A DNA stretch of 64,000 nt from Streptomyces composti (lineage in GTDB: Bacteria > Actinomycetota > Actinomycetes > Streptomycetales > Streptomycetaceae): positions 1-64,000 of the forward strand of contig NZ_JAATEM010000024.1 of NCBI RefSeq assembly GCF_012034205.1. Reading direction: 5' to 3'. A model generated the notes under the pieces. It saw nothing but the letters and a program-made list of their open reading frames with translations. It ran no database searches and had not been told where the DNA came from. A program made the translations under genes and the position numbers. Below are positions 24,079 through 32,900 of this stretch, piece by piece. Every line of letters starts with the position of its first letter. Positions within the stretch are counted from its first letter, which is position 1.

Positions 24079-24292
24079 GCCGCCCGGCCGCCGGCACCGC
24101 GACGTCCCGCGCCGACCCGGCCGCCCGCCGCCGCCCGGGCACGCGAACCCGCAGCGATACCGGGAAGCTCGTGCTCCGGTCCGTGGGCGACCCCCATTGC
24201 CCGGCCGACCCGCCCTGGTTAGCCTGTGTTCGCCATTCCGACCGCCTGTTGACATTTCGAACACGCAGGCCGAACACAGGAGGGGGCCGGTC

Positions 24293-25066
24293 GTGGGACG
24301 CCTCGTACCAGCCGTGACCCGGGCGCTCGACATACTCGAGCTCTTCCTCGACGGGGACGGCACGCTCTCCGCCCCCGAGATCGTGCGCAAGCTGCAGCTG
24401 CCGCGCACCACCGTGCACGAACTGGTGACCACGCTCGCCGCCCGCAAGTACCTCGTCCCGGTGAGCGACCAGCCCGGCCGCTACCGGCTCGGCGTGCGCC
24501 CCTACCAGCTCGGCGCCCGCTACGCCGAGCAGCTGGACCTCGCCGCCGAGGGCCGCCAGGTCGCCCAGGCCGTCGCCGAGACCTGCGACGAGACGGTGCA
24601 CGTGGCCATCCTCGAGGACACCGACGTCATCTACATCGCCAAGGTGGACTCCACCCACGCCGTGCGCATGGTCTCCGCGGCGGGCCGCAGACTGCCCGCC
24701 CACTGCACCGCCGTGGGCAAGATGCTGCTGGCCAGCCTCCCCGAGGAGGAGCTGACCGGGCGCATCCCGGACGGCGCCGAACTGGCCGCGATGACCCCGA
24801 ACAGCATCACCGACCCGGCCGCGCTGCGCGAGGCCCTCGCCGGCATCCGCGCCCGGGGCATCGCCGTGGAGACCCGCGAGTCCAACCCGGACGTCTCCTG
24901 CGTCGCCGCCCCGGTGCGCGGCCGCACCGGCGAGGTGGTCGCCGCGCTGTCCATCTCGGTGCCGATGAGCCGCTGGAGCGAGGAGCGCCGCGCCGAGCTG
25001 GAGCAGCTCGCCGCCAAGGGCGCCGCCGACCTGTCCGAACGTCTGGGCCACCGGAGCGCCGCATGA
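24293..25066 (+). CDS. IclR-family transcriptional regulator
   Basis: A 257-residue IclR protein; GTG 24293 follows AGGAGGG at a good distance. The winged HTH covers about 5-65 (RALDILELFLDGDGTLSAPE, LPRTTVHELVTTLAARKYLV), and the ligand-binding GAF-like domain about 75-250 (DETVHVAILEDTDVIYIAKVDS, LPAHCTAVGKMLLA, SCVAAPVRGRTGEVVAALSI). It overlaps the SMP-30 gene by 4 nt (ATGA), so the two form an operon, and the ligand is probably a sugar acid or lactone. Its promoter region (24228-24260) carries GTTCG/TTTCGAACA sequences resembling the operator-like elements at 54072 and 56353. Confidence 0.9.
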   Translation: MGRLVPAVTRALDILELFLDGDGTLSAPEIVRKLQLPRTTVHELVTTLAARKYLVPVSDQPGRYRLGVRPYQLGARYAEQLDLAAEGRQVAQAVAETCDETVHVAILEDTDVIYIAKVDSTHAVRMVSAAGRRLPAHCTAVGKMLLASLPEEELTGRIPDGAELAAMTPNSITDPAALREALAGIRARGIAVETRESNPDVSCVAAPVRGRTGEVVAALSISVPMSRWSEERRAELEQLAAKGAADLSERLGHRSAA

Positions 25067-25932
25067 GCACCGCACCCCGCACCCCCGCATACGAGGTCGC
25101 CGTCCGCGCGGAGGCCACCCTGGGCGAGGGCCCCACCTGGGACCCGGCCACGGGCCGCCTGCTGTGGGTCGACATCCTCGGCTGCCGCATCCACACCTAC
25201 GACCCCGCCACCGGCCGGCGCACGCTGCGCCGCACCGAGCAGCACATCGGCGCCGCCAAGCCCCGCACCGGCGGCGGCCTGGTCCTCAACCTGCGCGACG
25301 GCATCGGCCTGCTCGACCCCGACGACACCTTCCGCTGGCTGCACCGCGAGGTGGTGCCCGGCCGCCGCGGCAACGACGCCGCCGTCGCCCCCGACGGCTC
25401 CCTGTGGGCCGGCACCATGCGCTACGACGAGGCCCCGGGCGGCGGCACCCTGTCCCGGATCACACCCGACGGCCAGGTCACCACGGTGCTCGACGACGTC
25501 GCCGTCAGCAACGGCACCGGATGGAGCCCCGACGGGCGGCTGATGTACTACGTCGACAGCCCGACCCGCCGCATCGACGTGCTCGACCACGACCCGGCGA
25601 CCGGGCAGGTGTCCGGACGCCGGCCCCTCGCCGAGATCGAGGAGGGCGCCGGCTTCCCGGACGGCCTCACCGTGGACGCCGACGGCTGCGTCTGGGTGGC
25701 CCTGTGGGACGGCGGGGCGGTCCGCCGCTACACCCCCGACGGCACACTCGACCGCACCCTCACGTTCCCCGTGCCCCGGGTCACCGCCTGCGCCTTCGGC
25801 GGGGCCGGTCTCACCGACCTGTACGTCACCACCGCCCGCGTGGGCCTGACCGCCCCGCACCCGCTGGCCGGGTCGCTGCTGGTGATCCCGGGCATCGGCA
25901 AGGGGGTGGCCCAGCCGGCGTTCGCCGGATGA
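25063..25932 (+). CDS. SMP-30/gluconolactonase-family lactonase
   Basis: A 289-residue six-bladed beta-propeller hydrolase that opens sugar lactones to acids. The metal and catalytic residues of the family are in place: Glu22 (LGEGPTWD), Asn104 (RRGNDAAVAPDG), Asn150 (VAVSNGTGWSPDG) and Asp200 (GAGFPDGLTVDADG). Family length is normal. It overlaps the IclR gene by 4 nt and converges on the debranching-enzyme gene 26 nt away. It may work with the enolase-superfamily dehydratase and zinc dehydrogenase at 54-56 kb in an oxidative aldose pathway, but that link is inferred. Confidence 0.9.
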   Translation: MSTAPRTPAYEVAVRAEATLGEGPTWDPATGRLLWVDILGCRIHTYDPATGRRTLRRTEQHIGAAKPRTGGGLVLNLRDGIGLLDPDDTFRWLHREVVPGRRGNDAAVAPDGSLWAGTMRYDEAPGGGTLSRITPDGQVTTVLDDVAVSNGTGWSPDGRLMYYVDSPTRRIDVLDHDPATGQVSGRRPLAEIEEGAGFPDGLTVDADGCVWVALWDGGAVRRYTPDGTLDRTLTFPVPRVTACAFGGAGLTDLYVTTARVGLTAPHPLAGSLLVIPGIGKGVAQPAFAG

Positions 25933-25958
25933 ACCACCCCCGGGTGTCTGACGCGTCC

Positions 25959-28097
25959 TCAGCCGAGCCGTGACGGCGCGGTGCGCACGGTGATCCCCTC
26001 CGGTGCCGTGACCTCGGGTGTCCCGTCGGCGGTCACGGTGATGCCGACCGGGGCGCCGCCGACGCGGACGCCGGACAGCCGCAGCGGCCGGAACGCCTCG
26101 GGCACCTCCGCGGCCACCGTGAGGACACCGGCGGGGGCGTCCGCCGCCAGACCGAGCAGCGACTGCACGGTCAGCGCCGCGGCCCCCGCGGCCCAGGCCT
26201 GCGGACGGCAGGAGGCCGGATAGGGGGCGGGGTGACGGCTCTCGTCGGCGCCGTAACCGGCGAAGAGTTCGGGCAGCCGCCCGTCGAAGGAGGCGGCGGC
26301 CCGCACCAGACCGGCGGCGAGCTGCGCGGCCTCCCCGGGGAAGCCCGCCCGGGCCAGACCGTGCACGGCGATCGCCGTGTCGTGCGGCCAGACGCTGCCC
26401 AGGTGATAGCCGAGCGGGTTGTACCGCGGGAAGCGGTCGGAGATGGTCCGCAGACCGAACCCCGAGTCCAGGTCGGGCCCGGTCAGGCGGGCGACGACCA
26501 GCGCGCTCTCCTTCTCGTCCAGCAGACCGGTGCCCAGCAGATGCCCGAGGTTGGAGGTGAGGGAGTCCACCGGGCGCTTGGCGCCGTCCAGCGCCACGGC
26601 CGGGTAACGGCCGTGCTCGTCCGCCACCCAGAAGGCCTCGCGGAAGCGGGACTTGAGCCGTCCGGCCCACTCCTCCCACTCCTCGGCGCCGGGCCGCCCG
26701 AAGGCGCGCAGCAGCGCCGCGCCGCCCAGGGCCGCCTCGTAGGCGTACGCCTGCACCTCGCACAGGGCCACCGGGGCGTCGGCGAAGGAGCCGTCGCGGA
26801 AGCGGATGGAGTCGCCGGAGTCCTTCCAGCCCTGGTTGGCGAGGCCCCTGCCGGTGGTGTCGACGTACTCCAGGAAGCCGTCGCCGTCCGCGTCACCGAA
26901 GTCGCGCATCCAGGCGAGGGCGGCCTCGGCGTGCGGCAGAAGCGCCTCGACCTGCTCGGCGGGCAGACCCCAGCGCCAGGCGTCGTGCAGCAGACACAGC
27001 CACAGCGGGGTGGCGTCCACGGTGCCGTAGTAGAGCGGCGGCAGCTCCACGTCCGGTCCGCCGCCGTCGCCGGGCAGCGTCAGCGCGGCACCGCGCACCT
27101 CGTGCAGGATCTTGCCGGGCTGCTCCTCGGTCCGCGGATCGACCGCTGTGCCCTGGCGGCGGGCGAGAACGCGCAGGGTCGAACCGGCCAGCTCGGTGCC
27201 GAACGGCAGCAGCATCCGCGCGGCCCACAGCGAGTCACGGCCGAAGAGCGTGGCGAACCAGGGCGCCCCTGCGGCGAGGAACAGGTCGTCGGGCGCCTCC
27301 GGGTCGGCCAGCAGCAGCCGCCGCAGGTCGGCATGGGCCTGCCGCACCCAGTGGTCCAGGGCGCCGTCGCGGCTGTGCAGTCCGGGCGCCGCCCAGGGGA
27401 CGGCGGCCCCGTCCCGGGGCGCCGGGAACAGGTCGCCCGCGGTGTTCTCCACGGTGCACACCAGCTCGGTCTCCCAGCTCTCACCGGGGGCCAGCTTCAG
27501 GTCGTAGCGGAACTGCCCCAGGGCGGCGTCGAGTTGCGCGCCGGGGGCGGAAGCGGCCAGCCGGACGGTGCAGGCGTCCGCCCCGGCCCGGCTCTCCGGC
27601 CAGCACAGTTCGCCGTCCCCGGCGACGGCGGTGCGCAGCGGGCGCCGCCGGCCGGACTTGACCTGCTCCATGGAGGCCAGGTCGGTGCCGGCGGTCACGG
27701 TGAGGGACACCCGGGCGGGCAGCCGGCCGGAGTTGACCACCCGCAGGGTCTCGGTGAGCCGGGCCGGACCGGTGGTCCGGGTCCGGGTGAGCACCACGGC
27801 CGGATCCGGGGTGGACTCGGCGACGCCACGCAGCACCGTGCGGAACGAGGCGCGGTCCGCGCCCTCCGTGCCGCCGCCCACCCAGGCCAGCGGGACGTCC
27901 CCGGCCGACACCTCGAGACGGGACAGTGCCCGGCGGTCGCCGTGGTAGAAGCCGTCGGCGCCGCACCGCAGCGCGCCGTCGGGGCGGGAGACGGTGAAGC
28001 TCGGCGCGTGCAGGGTCACGCAGGCGTCGTGCAGGAACGGCTGGAGTCCGGCCGCGGGCTCGTCGGGGGTGCCGGGCCCGGGGGTCTGGTCGGTCAT
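25959..28097 (-). CDS. Glycogen-debranching-type glycosidase (amylo-alpha-1,6-glucosidase family)
   Basis: A 712-residue protein with an N-terminal 'glycogen debranching N-terminal' beta domain (GFYHGDRRALSRLEVSAG) and a C-terminal (alpha/alpha)6 barrel with family segments APWFATLFGRDSLWAARMLLP, YYGTVDATPLWLCLLHDAW, DADGDGFLEY, NQGWKDSGDSIRF and YNPLGYHLGSVWPHDTAI. It would cleave alpha-linked glucosides or related oligosaccharides in the cytoplasm after import. The ATG at 28097 is preferred; the ATG at 28163 overlaps the permease stop (ATGA) but the intervening codons have atypical third positions. It is the last gene of the LacI-ABC importer cluster, so its substrate is probably the imported sugar. 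Confidence 0.85.
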   Translation of the reverse strand: MTDQTPGPGTPDEPAAGLQPFLHDACVTLHAPSFTVSRPDGALRCGADGFYHGDRRALSRLEVSAGDVPLAWVGGGTEGADRASFRTVLRGVAESTPDPAVVLTRTRTTGPARLTETLRVVNSGRLPARVSLTVTAGTDLASMEQVKSGRRRPLRTAVAGDGELCWPESRAGADACTVRLAASAPGAQLDAALGQFRYDLKLAPGESWETELVCTVENTAGDLFPAPRDGAAVPWAAPGLHSRDGALDHWVRQAHADLRRLLLADPEAPDDLFLAAGAPWFATLFGRDSLWAARMLLPFGTELAGSTLRVLARRQGTAVDPRTEEQPGKILHEVRGAALTLPGDGGGPDVELPPLYYGTVDATPLWLCLLHDAWRWGLPAEQVEALLPHAEAALAWMRDFGDADGDGFLEYVDTTGRGLANQGWKDSGDSIRFRDGSFADAPVALCEVQAYAYEAALGGAALLRAFGRPGAEEWEEWAGRLKSRFREAFWVADEHGRYPAVALDGAKRPVDSLTSNLGHLLGTGLLDEKESALVVARLTGPDLDSGFGLRTISDRFPRYNPLGYHLGSVWPHDTAIAVHGLARAGFPGEAAQLAAGLVRAAASFDGRLPELFAGYGADESRHPAPYPASCRPQAWAAGAAALTVQSLLGLAADAPAGVLTVAAEVPEAFRPLRLSGVRVGGAPVGITVTADGTPEVTAPEGITVRTAPSRLG

Positions 28098-28159
28098 GAG
28101 GTGGGTCAGCCCATCTGTACGCAGGTACGGGGTCGGGGAGGGGAGAGCCGGGGTGCCCG

Positions 28160-29086
28160 TCATTCCTTCACCGCGCCGGCGCCGGTGTTCATGATGCGGC
28201 GCTGGAAGACGAAGAACAGGACGGCGACGGGAACCGTCATCACCACGGCGGCACCGAGCTTCAGCGGATACTGCGTGCCCTGGGAGAGCGCCCCGGCGGA
28301 GAGCTGGGCCACGCCCTTGGTGAGGGTGAACAGCTCCGGGCTCTGCGAGGCCGTGATGAAGTGCGACAGCTCGTTCCAGGAGCCCTGGAAGGAGAGGATC
28401 ACAATGGTGATCAGCGCCGGGCGGGCCATCGGCAGGACCACCGACCAGAACACCCGGAACGGACCGGCGCCGTCCATCCGTGCGGCCTCCTCCACGCTGG
28501 GCGGGATCGACTCGAAGAAGTTCTTCATGATGAAGATCCCGGCGGCGTCGGCCAGCAGCGGAACGATCAGCCCGGCGTACGAGTCGTACATCTGCAGGCT
28601 GTTGATGACCAGGAAGCGGGGGATCAGCAGCACCACGCTCGGCACCGCCATCACCGCCACCAGCGCGGCGTACACCACCCCGCGGCCGCGGAACGGCAGC
28701 CGCGCGAGCGCGTAGCCGGCCAGGGAGTCGAGCAGCACCCGGCCGGCCGTCACCGCGACCGTGACCACCGCCGAGTTGGCGAACCAGAGCGGGAAGTCGG
28801 AGTTGAGGAACAGCTTGCGGTAGGCGGCCGTGGTGACGGTCTCGGGGACCAGGGAGAGCGGATGCGCGGTGGCGTCCGCCGTGGTCTTGAAGGACGTCGC
28901 GACCGATATCAGGAACGGGGAGACATAGGCGAGGGCGAGCACCAGCAGCAGCAGACCGCCGGCGAAGGACGCGGCCTTGTGCCGTGCGGCACGGCCACGC
29001 CGAGCCTTCCCGGAGCCGGCCTTCCCGGCCACGGGCTGCTCCACTGCCGCCTGCTCGGAAACGGTCTGCGCGGGAACGAAGCTCAT
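28160..29086 (-). CDS. Sugar ABC transporter permease, MalG type
   Basis: A 308-residue inner-membrane permease with six helices and the EAA loop EEAARMDGAGPFRVFWSVVLP-type motif that docks the ATPase. A basic cytoplasmic N-terminus precedes the first helix. It belongs to CUT1 (oligosaccharide) importers. Its start overlaps the MalF-type permease stop by 4 nt. No ATPase gene is present in the cluster; in Streptomyces such importers share the general ATPase MsiK, encoded elsewhere. Confidence 0.92.
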   Translation of the reverse strand: MSFVPAQTVSEQAAVEQPVAGKAGSGKARRGRAARHKAASFAGGLLLLVLALAYVSPFLISVATSFKTTADATAHPLSLVPETVTTAAYRKLFLNSDFPLWFANSAVVTVAVTAGRVLLDSLAGYALARLPFRGRGVVYAALVAVMAVPSVVLLIPRFLVINSLQMYDSYAGLIVPLLADAAGIFIMKNFFESIPPSVEEAARMDGAGPFRVFWSVVLPMARPALITIVILSFQGSWNELSHFITASQSPELFTLTKGVAQLSAGALSQGTQYPLKLGAAVVMTVPVAVLFFVFQRRIMNTGAGAVKE

Positions 29087-30183
29087 GCCTGCTCACCGCC
29101 CTTCGGCGCGGTGGCGGACGGGCGCAGCCGCCGCGGCCGCCGCCCGCCGGTGTCGCGTTCGCGCAGCACCATGCGCTGCAGCAGGGTCATCACCACGATG
29201 ATGGCGAACAGCAGGAAGGCGATCGCGGCGCCGCGGCCCCACTCCTGCGAGGTGAAGGACGCCTCGTAGGACAGGTAGGCGGGGGTGAGCGTGGTCTTGC
29301 CGGGGGCGCCCTGGCTGCCGGTGTAGATCTGGTCGAAGACCTGCCAGGTGCCGATCAGTCCGAGGGTGATCACGGTGAAGAGAGTCGGCCGGAGCATCGG
29401 AACGGTGATGTGACGCAGCCGCTGCCAGGCGGTGGCCCCGTCGACCTGCGCCGACTCCTCCACCTCGGCGGAGATGTTCTGCAGCGCCGCGAGGAACAGC
29501 AGCATGAAGGTGCCCGAGGTGGTGAACACCGCGAGCACGATGAACACGCACATGGCCACGCTGGGACCGGACAGCCAGTCCCACACGTCGAGGCCGAGCA
29601 CGGGCGAACGCAGCGCCGCGGGCGGGGAGTCCACGCCGACGGCGCTCAGCGCCAGGTGCACCACCCCGCGCGGGTCGTTGATCCAGTTGGGTCCCTCGAT
29701 GCTGAGGTAGCCCAGCAGCCGGTTCACCGCTCCGGACGCCGTGAACAGGAAGAGGAACACCACGGTGATCGCCACCGAGCTGGTCACCGAGGGGAAGTAG
29801 AAGGCGGTGCGGGCCAGTCCCCGGCCGCGCAGCACCTTGCGGTTGACCAGGACGGCCAGCCCGAGGGCGACGACCGTCTGCAGGGGGACGACGAGCAGCA
29901 CGTAGTAGGCGTTGTTCCGCAGCGAGGTGGCGAAGTCGCGCCGGGCGAGGCCGTCACCGGTCAGCAGCTCGGCGTAGTTGCGGCCGCCGACGAAGTGCGC
30001 GGCGCCGGTGAACGGGTTGCCGCGGCCGCCCCAGTCGGACACGCTCACCCACAGGGCCATGGCGATGGGGATCACGAGGAACAGCCCGAGCAGCACGATC
30101 GCCGGGGCCATGAACAGCCAGCCCGCGGCCGCCTGCCCGCTGTGGATGCTCCGCCTGCGCCGGGGGAGACGGATGCCGCTCAT
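29083..30183 (-). CDS. Sugar ABC transporter permease, MalF type
   Basis: A 366-residue CUT1 permease with a basic N-terminus, about seven membrane helices, a large external loop (about 60-110 and 170-200) and the EAA motif EESAQVDGATAWQRLRHITV. It forms the heterodimeric channel with the MalG-type partner. The 4-nt overlaps with the genes on both sides mark one operon with the binding protein first. Confidence 0.92.
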   Translation of the reverse strand: MSGIRLPRRRRSIHSGQAAAGWLFMAPAIVLLGLFLVIPIAMALWVSVSDWGGRGNPFTGAAHFVGGRNYAELLTGDGLARRDFATSLRNNAYYVLLVVPLQTVVALGLAVLVNRKVLRGRGLARTAFYFPSVTSSVAITVVFLFLFTASGAVNRLLGYLSIEGPNWINDPRGVVHLALSAVGVDSPPAALRSPVLGLDVWDWLSGPSVAMCVFIVLAVFTTSGTFMLLFLAALQNISAEVEESAQVDGATAWQRLRHITVPMLRPTLFTVITLGLIGTWQVFDQIYTGSQGAPGKTTLTPAYLSYEASFTSQEWGRGAAIAFLLFAIIVVMTLLQRMVLRERDTGGRRPRRLRPSATAPKGGEQA

Positions 30184-31457
30184 CCGGTGACCGCCTTCAG
30201 GGCGGAGTGCACCGAACGCAGGATGTCCTTCGGCTTCTTGCCGGCCAGTCCCTCCAGCTCCGCGCCGAACTCCGCGAGCACCTCCTTGATGCCCTTCACC
30301 GGCGGCACGCCCTGGGCGTACGGGACGCCGTCGAGGAAGGCCGACTGCTTGGGGAACTCCTTGCGCCAGCGCTCGTCGAGCAGCTCGATCGACGGCATGA
30401 AGCCCAGCTTCTTCGCGAACGTCATCTGGGCGTTCGCCGAGACGAGATAGCGGACCAGGTCCACGGCGGCCGTGGTGTTCGCGGAGTCCGCCGCCACGCC
30501 CCAGCCGTTGGTGAACTGCAGTGTGCCGGGGCCCTCGGGCCCCTTCGGCAGGGGCACCACGGTGTACTTCAGGTCCGGGAAGTCGTTGGCGAGGGCGCCG
30601 ACCGTCCAGTTGCCCTCGACGGCCATGGCCGCGCTTTCGTTGCCGAAGGCCTCACCGCCCCAGCCGGCGTCCAGCGCACCCGGGTAGGCCAGAGCCTTGG
30701 ACGCCAGCATCTCCTTGACGAAGGCGAGGGCCTTCTCGTTCTCGGGGGTGTCCACATCGGCCCGGCCGCGCCGGTCCACGAGATGTCCGCCGGCCTGCGC
30801 CATGAACGCGCCGACCCGCTGCCACTGCGGATCGAAGGTGAGCCCGGCGCGCCTGCCGGAGCTGAGCCTCCTGGCCACGGCGTGCAGCTCGTCCCAGGTG
30901 CCCGGGTAGTCCTTCGCGGTCAGCCCGGCCCTGCGCCACAGCTCGTCATTGATGAACAGCGCCAGCGTGGAGGAGTCCTTGGGTACGCAGACCAGCTTGC
31001 CCTCGTACCGGAAGGACTCCAGCAGCGAGGGATAGAAGTCGTCGTACATCCGCGCCCCGTACGGCTCCAGGGAGCCGTTGCCGGCGTAGGCCGCGAACTC
31101 CTCCGGGGCGATGTAGAACACGTCCGGCGGGGAACCGGCGGCCATGCCCTGGCTGAGCTGCTGGGGCAGGTCGGCCGCCACGCTCAGCCTCGCCTCGATG
31201 CCCGACCTCTTCGACCAGTCGGCGAGCGCCGCCCGTACCGCCCTGGTCTCGGCGTCACCGCTGGAGCCGATGAGCACCCGCAGCGGGCCGCCGGACTGCC
31301 CGCCGCCACTGCCGGCGGGACTGTCGCGGAAGCCGGTGCCGCAGCCGGTGACACCGAGCGCGGCGGCCGCGCCCGCACCCGTGAGCAGGGCGCGGCGCCC
31401 CACCCCTCGGCCCGGCCGTTCGGCTTGCTGCGCTGGGCGGAAGGTCAGCGGTGACAT
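30180..31457 (-). CDS. Sugar ABC transporter substrate-binding lipoprotein (CUT1)
   Basis: A 425-residue extracellular solute-binding protein; ATG 31457 is chosen because AGGAG lies 7 nt upstream. The signal has a twin-arginine start (GRRALLTGAGAAAALGV) and a lipobox ending TGC, so it is a lipoprotein, possibly Tat-exported. The mature part is a family-1 binding protein (DVFYIAPEEFAAYAGNG, PGTWDELHAVARRL, MAVEGNWTVGALANDFPDLK). It delivers sugar to the permeases encoded next. The gene lies 106 nt after lacI-type regulator stop, with the perfect inverted repeat at 31484-31498 in its leader. Confidence 0.92.
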   Translation of the reverse strand: MSPLTFRPAQQAERPGRGVGRRALLTGAGAAAALGVTGCGTGFRDSPAGSGGGQSGGPLRVLIGSSGDAETRAVRAALADWSKRSGIEARLSVAADLPQQLSQGMAAGSPPDVFYIAPEEFAAYAGNGSLEPYGARMYDDFYPSLLESFRYEGKLVCVPKDSSTLALFINDELWRRAGLTAKDYPGTWDELHAVARRLSSGRRAGLTFDPQWQRVGAFMAQAGGHLVDRRGRADVDTPENEKALAFVKEMLASKALAYPGALDAGWGGEAFGNESAAMAVEGNWTVGALANDFPDLKYTVVPLPKGPEGPGTLQFTNGWGVAADSANTTAAVDLVRYLVSANAQMTFAKKLGFMPSIELLDERWRKEFPKQSAFLDGVPYAQGVPPVKGIKEVLAEFGAELEGLAGKKPKDILRSVHSALKAVTG

Positions 31458-31483
31458 CGTGAGACTCCTTCGGTGCAACGGCA

Positions 31484-31498
31484 GGCGGCTCTGCCGCC
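31484..31498 (-). promoter_or_regulatory. Perfect inverted repeat in ABC-operon leader
   Basis: GGCGGC-TCT-GCCGCC forms perfect 6-bp arms 26 nt upstream of the binding-protein start. It could be a hairpin ending lacI transcription or a repressor site; it does not resemble the LacI-type elements at 32697-32744. Confidence 0.4.
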
Positions 31499-31563
31499 GT
31501 GCTGCCGGGGGCGGTGGATCGGGGTGGGCGAAGGGAGCGGAAGCCGCTCTTGTGGTGCCGTCC

Positions 31564-32664
31564 TCAGCGGGCCGGACGGCTGGACTCGCGGACCACGAGC
31601 CGGGGCGTGACCAGGAACGACGACCGCTCCTGGTCCCTCCGGCCGCCGCGGCCGACGCCCGCGCCCGGCGAGGCGGGCCGGGCGGCGCCGGGGATCTGGG
31701 CGAGCAGCAGCTCCACGGTCCGGGCGGCGACGGCCTCCACGGGCTGGGCGACGCTGGTCAGCCCCACCGCCCGGGCCACGGGGGTGTCGTCGAAGCCGGT
31801 GACGGCGACGGGCGGCCGGTCCGGCGCGGTGAGGGACAGATCGCGGGCGGCGGCCAGCGCGCCGAGGGCCAGCGAGTCACTGACACACACCAGCGCGGTG
31901 ACGGCAGGGTCGGCGAGCATCCGGGCCGCCGCCCCGGTACCCGGCGACACCCCTTCCTCGGTCCGCTCCTCCGGGGCGCCCTCGGACAGCCCCGCCGCCC
32001 GCAGCGCGGCGTACCAGCCGGCCCGCCGGTCGTCGCCCGGTCCCGAACCGTCCGGCCAGCCGAGGAACCCGATGCGGCGGTGGCCGAGTTCCAGCAGATG
32101 CTCGGTCGCCATCCGCGTACCGGCGTACCCGTCGACGTCGACCCAGGGGTGAGGCTCCGCCCCGGGCGGGTCGTCCTGCTCGCCCCGGGGACGGCCGAAG
32201 GTGACGAACGGGACCCGGTGTTCGCGCAGCCAGCGCACCCGCCCGTCGCCCGGGTAGGTGTGGGTCAGGGCGAACCCGTCGAGCCCCGCGGTGGCCAGCA
32301 GCGTCCGGTACTCCCGGATCTCGGCCTCCTCGTCGTCCGCGGCGAACAGCATGATGCGCATCCCGGCGCGCTGCGCCTCCTTGGCGAGGGCGTGCAGATA
32401 GCGGTCGAGGATCTCGCCGCTGACGCCGTCGCCCACCTCCGGCATGCGCAGCCCGAGCACATGGGAGCGGTGGGTGCGCAGCCGGCGGGCCGCGGTGTTG
32501 GGCTGGTAGTCGAGTTCGGCCACGGCCCGCAGCACCCGCTCCCGGGTCGCCGGCCGTACCACCTCGGGCGTGTTCAGCACATTGGAAACGGTCTGCCGTG
32601 ACACTCCGGCCCGCGCCGCCACATCGGACAGAGTCGCCCGTATCGGACCCGTTCCCCGCGCCAC
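31564..32664 (-). CDS. LacI-family transcriptional repressor
   Basis: A 366-residue LacI protein; GTG 32664 is preferred because GAGGAGG lies 5 nt upstream, while the longer frame would include the operator region. The HTH is at the N-terminus (ATLSDVAARAGVSRQTVSNV, hinge YQPNTAARRLRT), followed by a periplasmic-binding-protein-like effector domain (MATEHLLELGHRRIGFLGWP, ALVCVSDSLALGALAAARDL, VTGFDDTPVARAV). It most likely represses the importer and glycosidase operon downstream and itself through the paired elements at 32697-32744. The inducer should be the imported sugar; its identity cannot be read here. Confidence 0.9.
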   Translation of the reverse strand: MARGTGPIRATLSDVAARAGVSRQTVSNVLNTPEVVRPATRERVLRAVAELDYQPNTAARRLRTHRSHVLGLRMPEVGDGVSGEILDRYLHALAKEAQRAGMRIMLFAADDEEAEIREYRTLLATAGLDGFALTHTYPGDGRVRWLREHRVPFVTFGRPRGEQDDPPGAEPHPWVDVDGYAGTRMATEHLLELGHRRIGFLGWPDGSGPGDDRRAGWYAALRAAGLSEGAPEERTEEGVSPGTGAAARMLADPAVTALVCVSDSLALGALAAARDLSLTAPDRPPVAVTGFDDTPVARAVGLTSVAQPVEAVAARTVELLLAQIPGAARPASPGAGVGRGGRRDQERSSFLVTPRLVVRESSRPAR

Positions 32665-32696
32665 GCCGCCTCCTCGATCTGATCGCACGGATCGAT

Positions 32697-32744
32697 TTGA
32701 TCGATCCAATCGGGGACGCTAGTGCCTCGTTTTGGATCGTTCAA
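32697..32744 (-). promoter_or_regulatory. Paired operator-like sites upstream of lacI-type gene
   Basis: Two near-identical 13-mers in opposite orientation, TTGGATCGATCAA (minus strand, 32697-32709) and TTGGATCGTTCAA (plus strand, 32732-32744), differ at one position and are both near-palindromic around CG. Centres are 35 bp apart. The location directly upstream of the regulator and the LacI-like symmetric CG centre suggest autoregulation. Confidence 0.5.
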
Positions 32745-32848
32745 GAGGCGGTGGCACAACGATGTCCGTGACCTCGCCGCAGACGTTTCCGTGGCCCTGG
32801 AGCGGAAGCCTCCGTCACCCCGGGGCGGGCCGGCCGGGACGACGGAAG

Positions 32849-32876
32849 GTGCCGCCCCCTTGCTCCGGAGCGGCAC
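32849..32876 (-). terminator. Hairpin terminator downstream of FAD monooxygenase gene
   Basis: GTGCCGC at 32849 pairs with GCGGCAC at 32870 (7-bp perfect arms), with GCTCCGGAGC inside as an alternative stem. It lies 25-52 nt past the stop of the leftward FAD gene, so it probably ends the DUF6545 operon. No U-tract. Confidence 0.5.
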
Positions 32877-32900
32877 TATCCGCCTGATGGTTCCTCAGTT

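Noticed and set aside
28098..28163. Upstream ATG at 28163 as start of the debranching enzyme
   Set aside because: It overlaps the permease stop, but the 22 extra codons have atypical third positions and no ribosome binding site spacing; kept as an alternative only.
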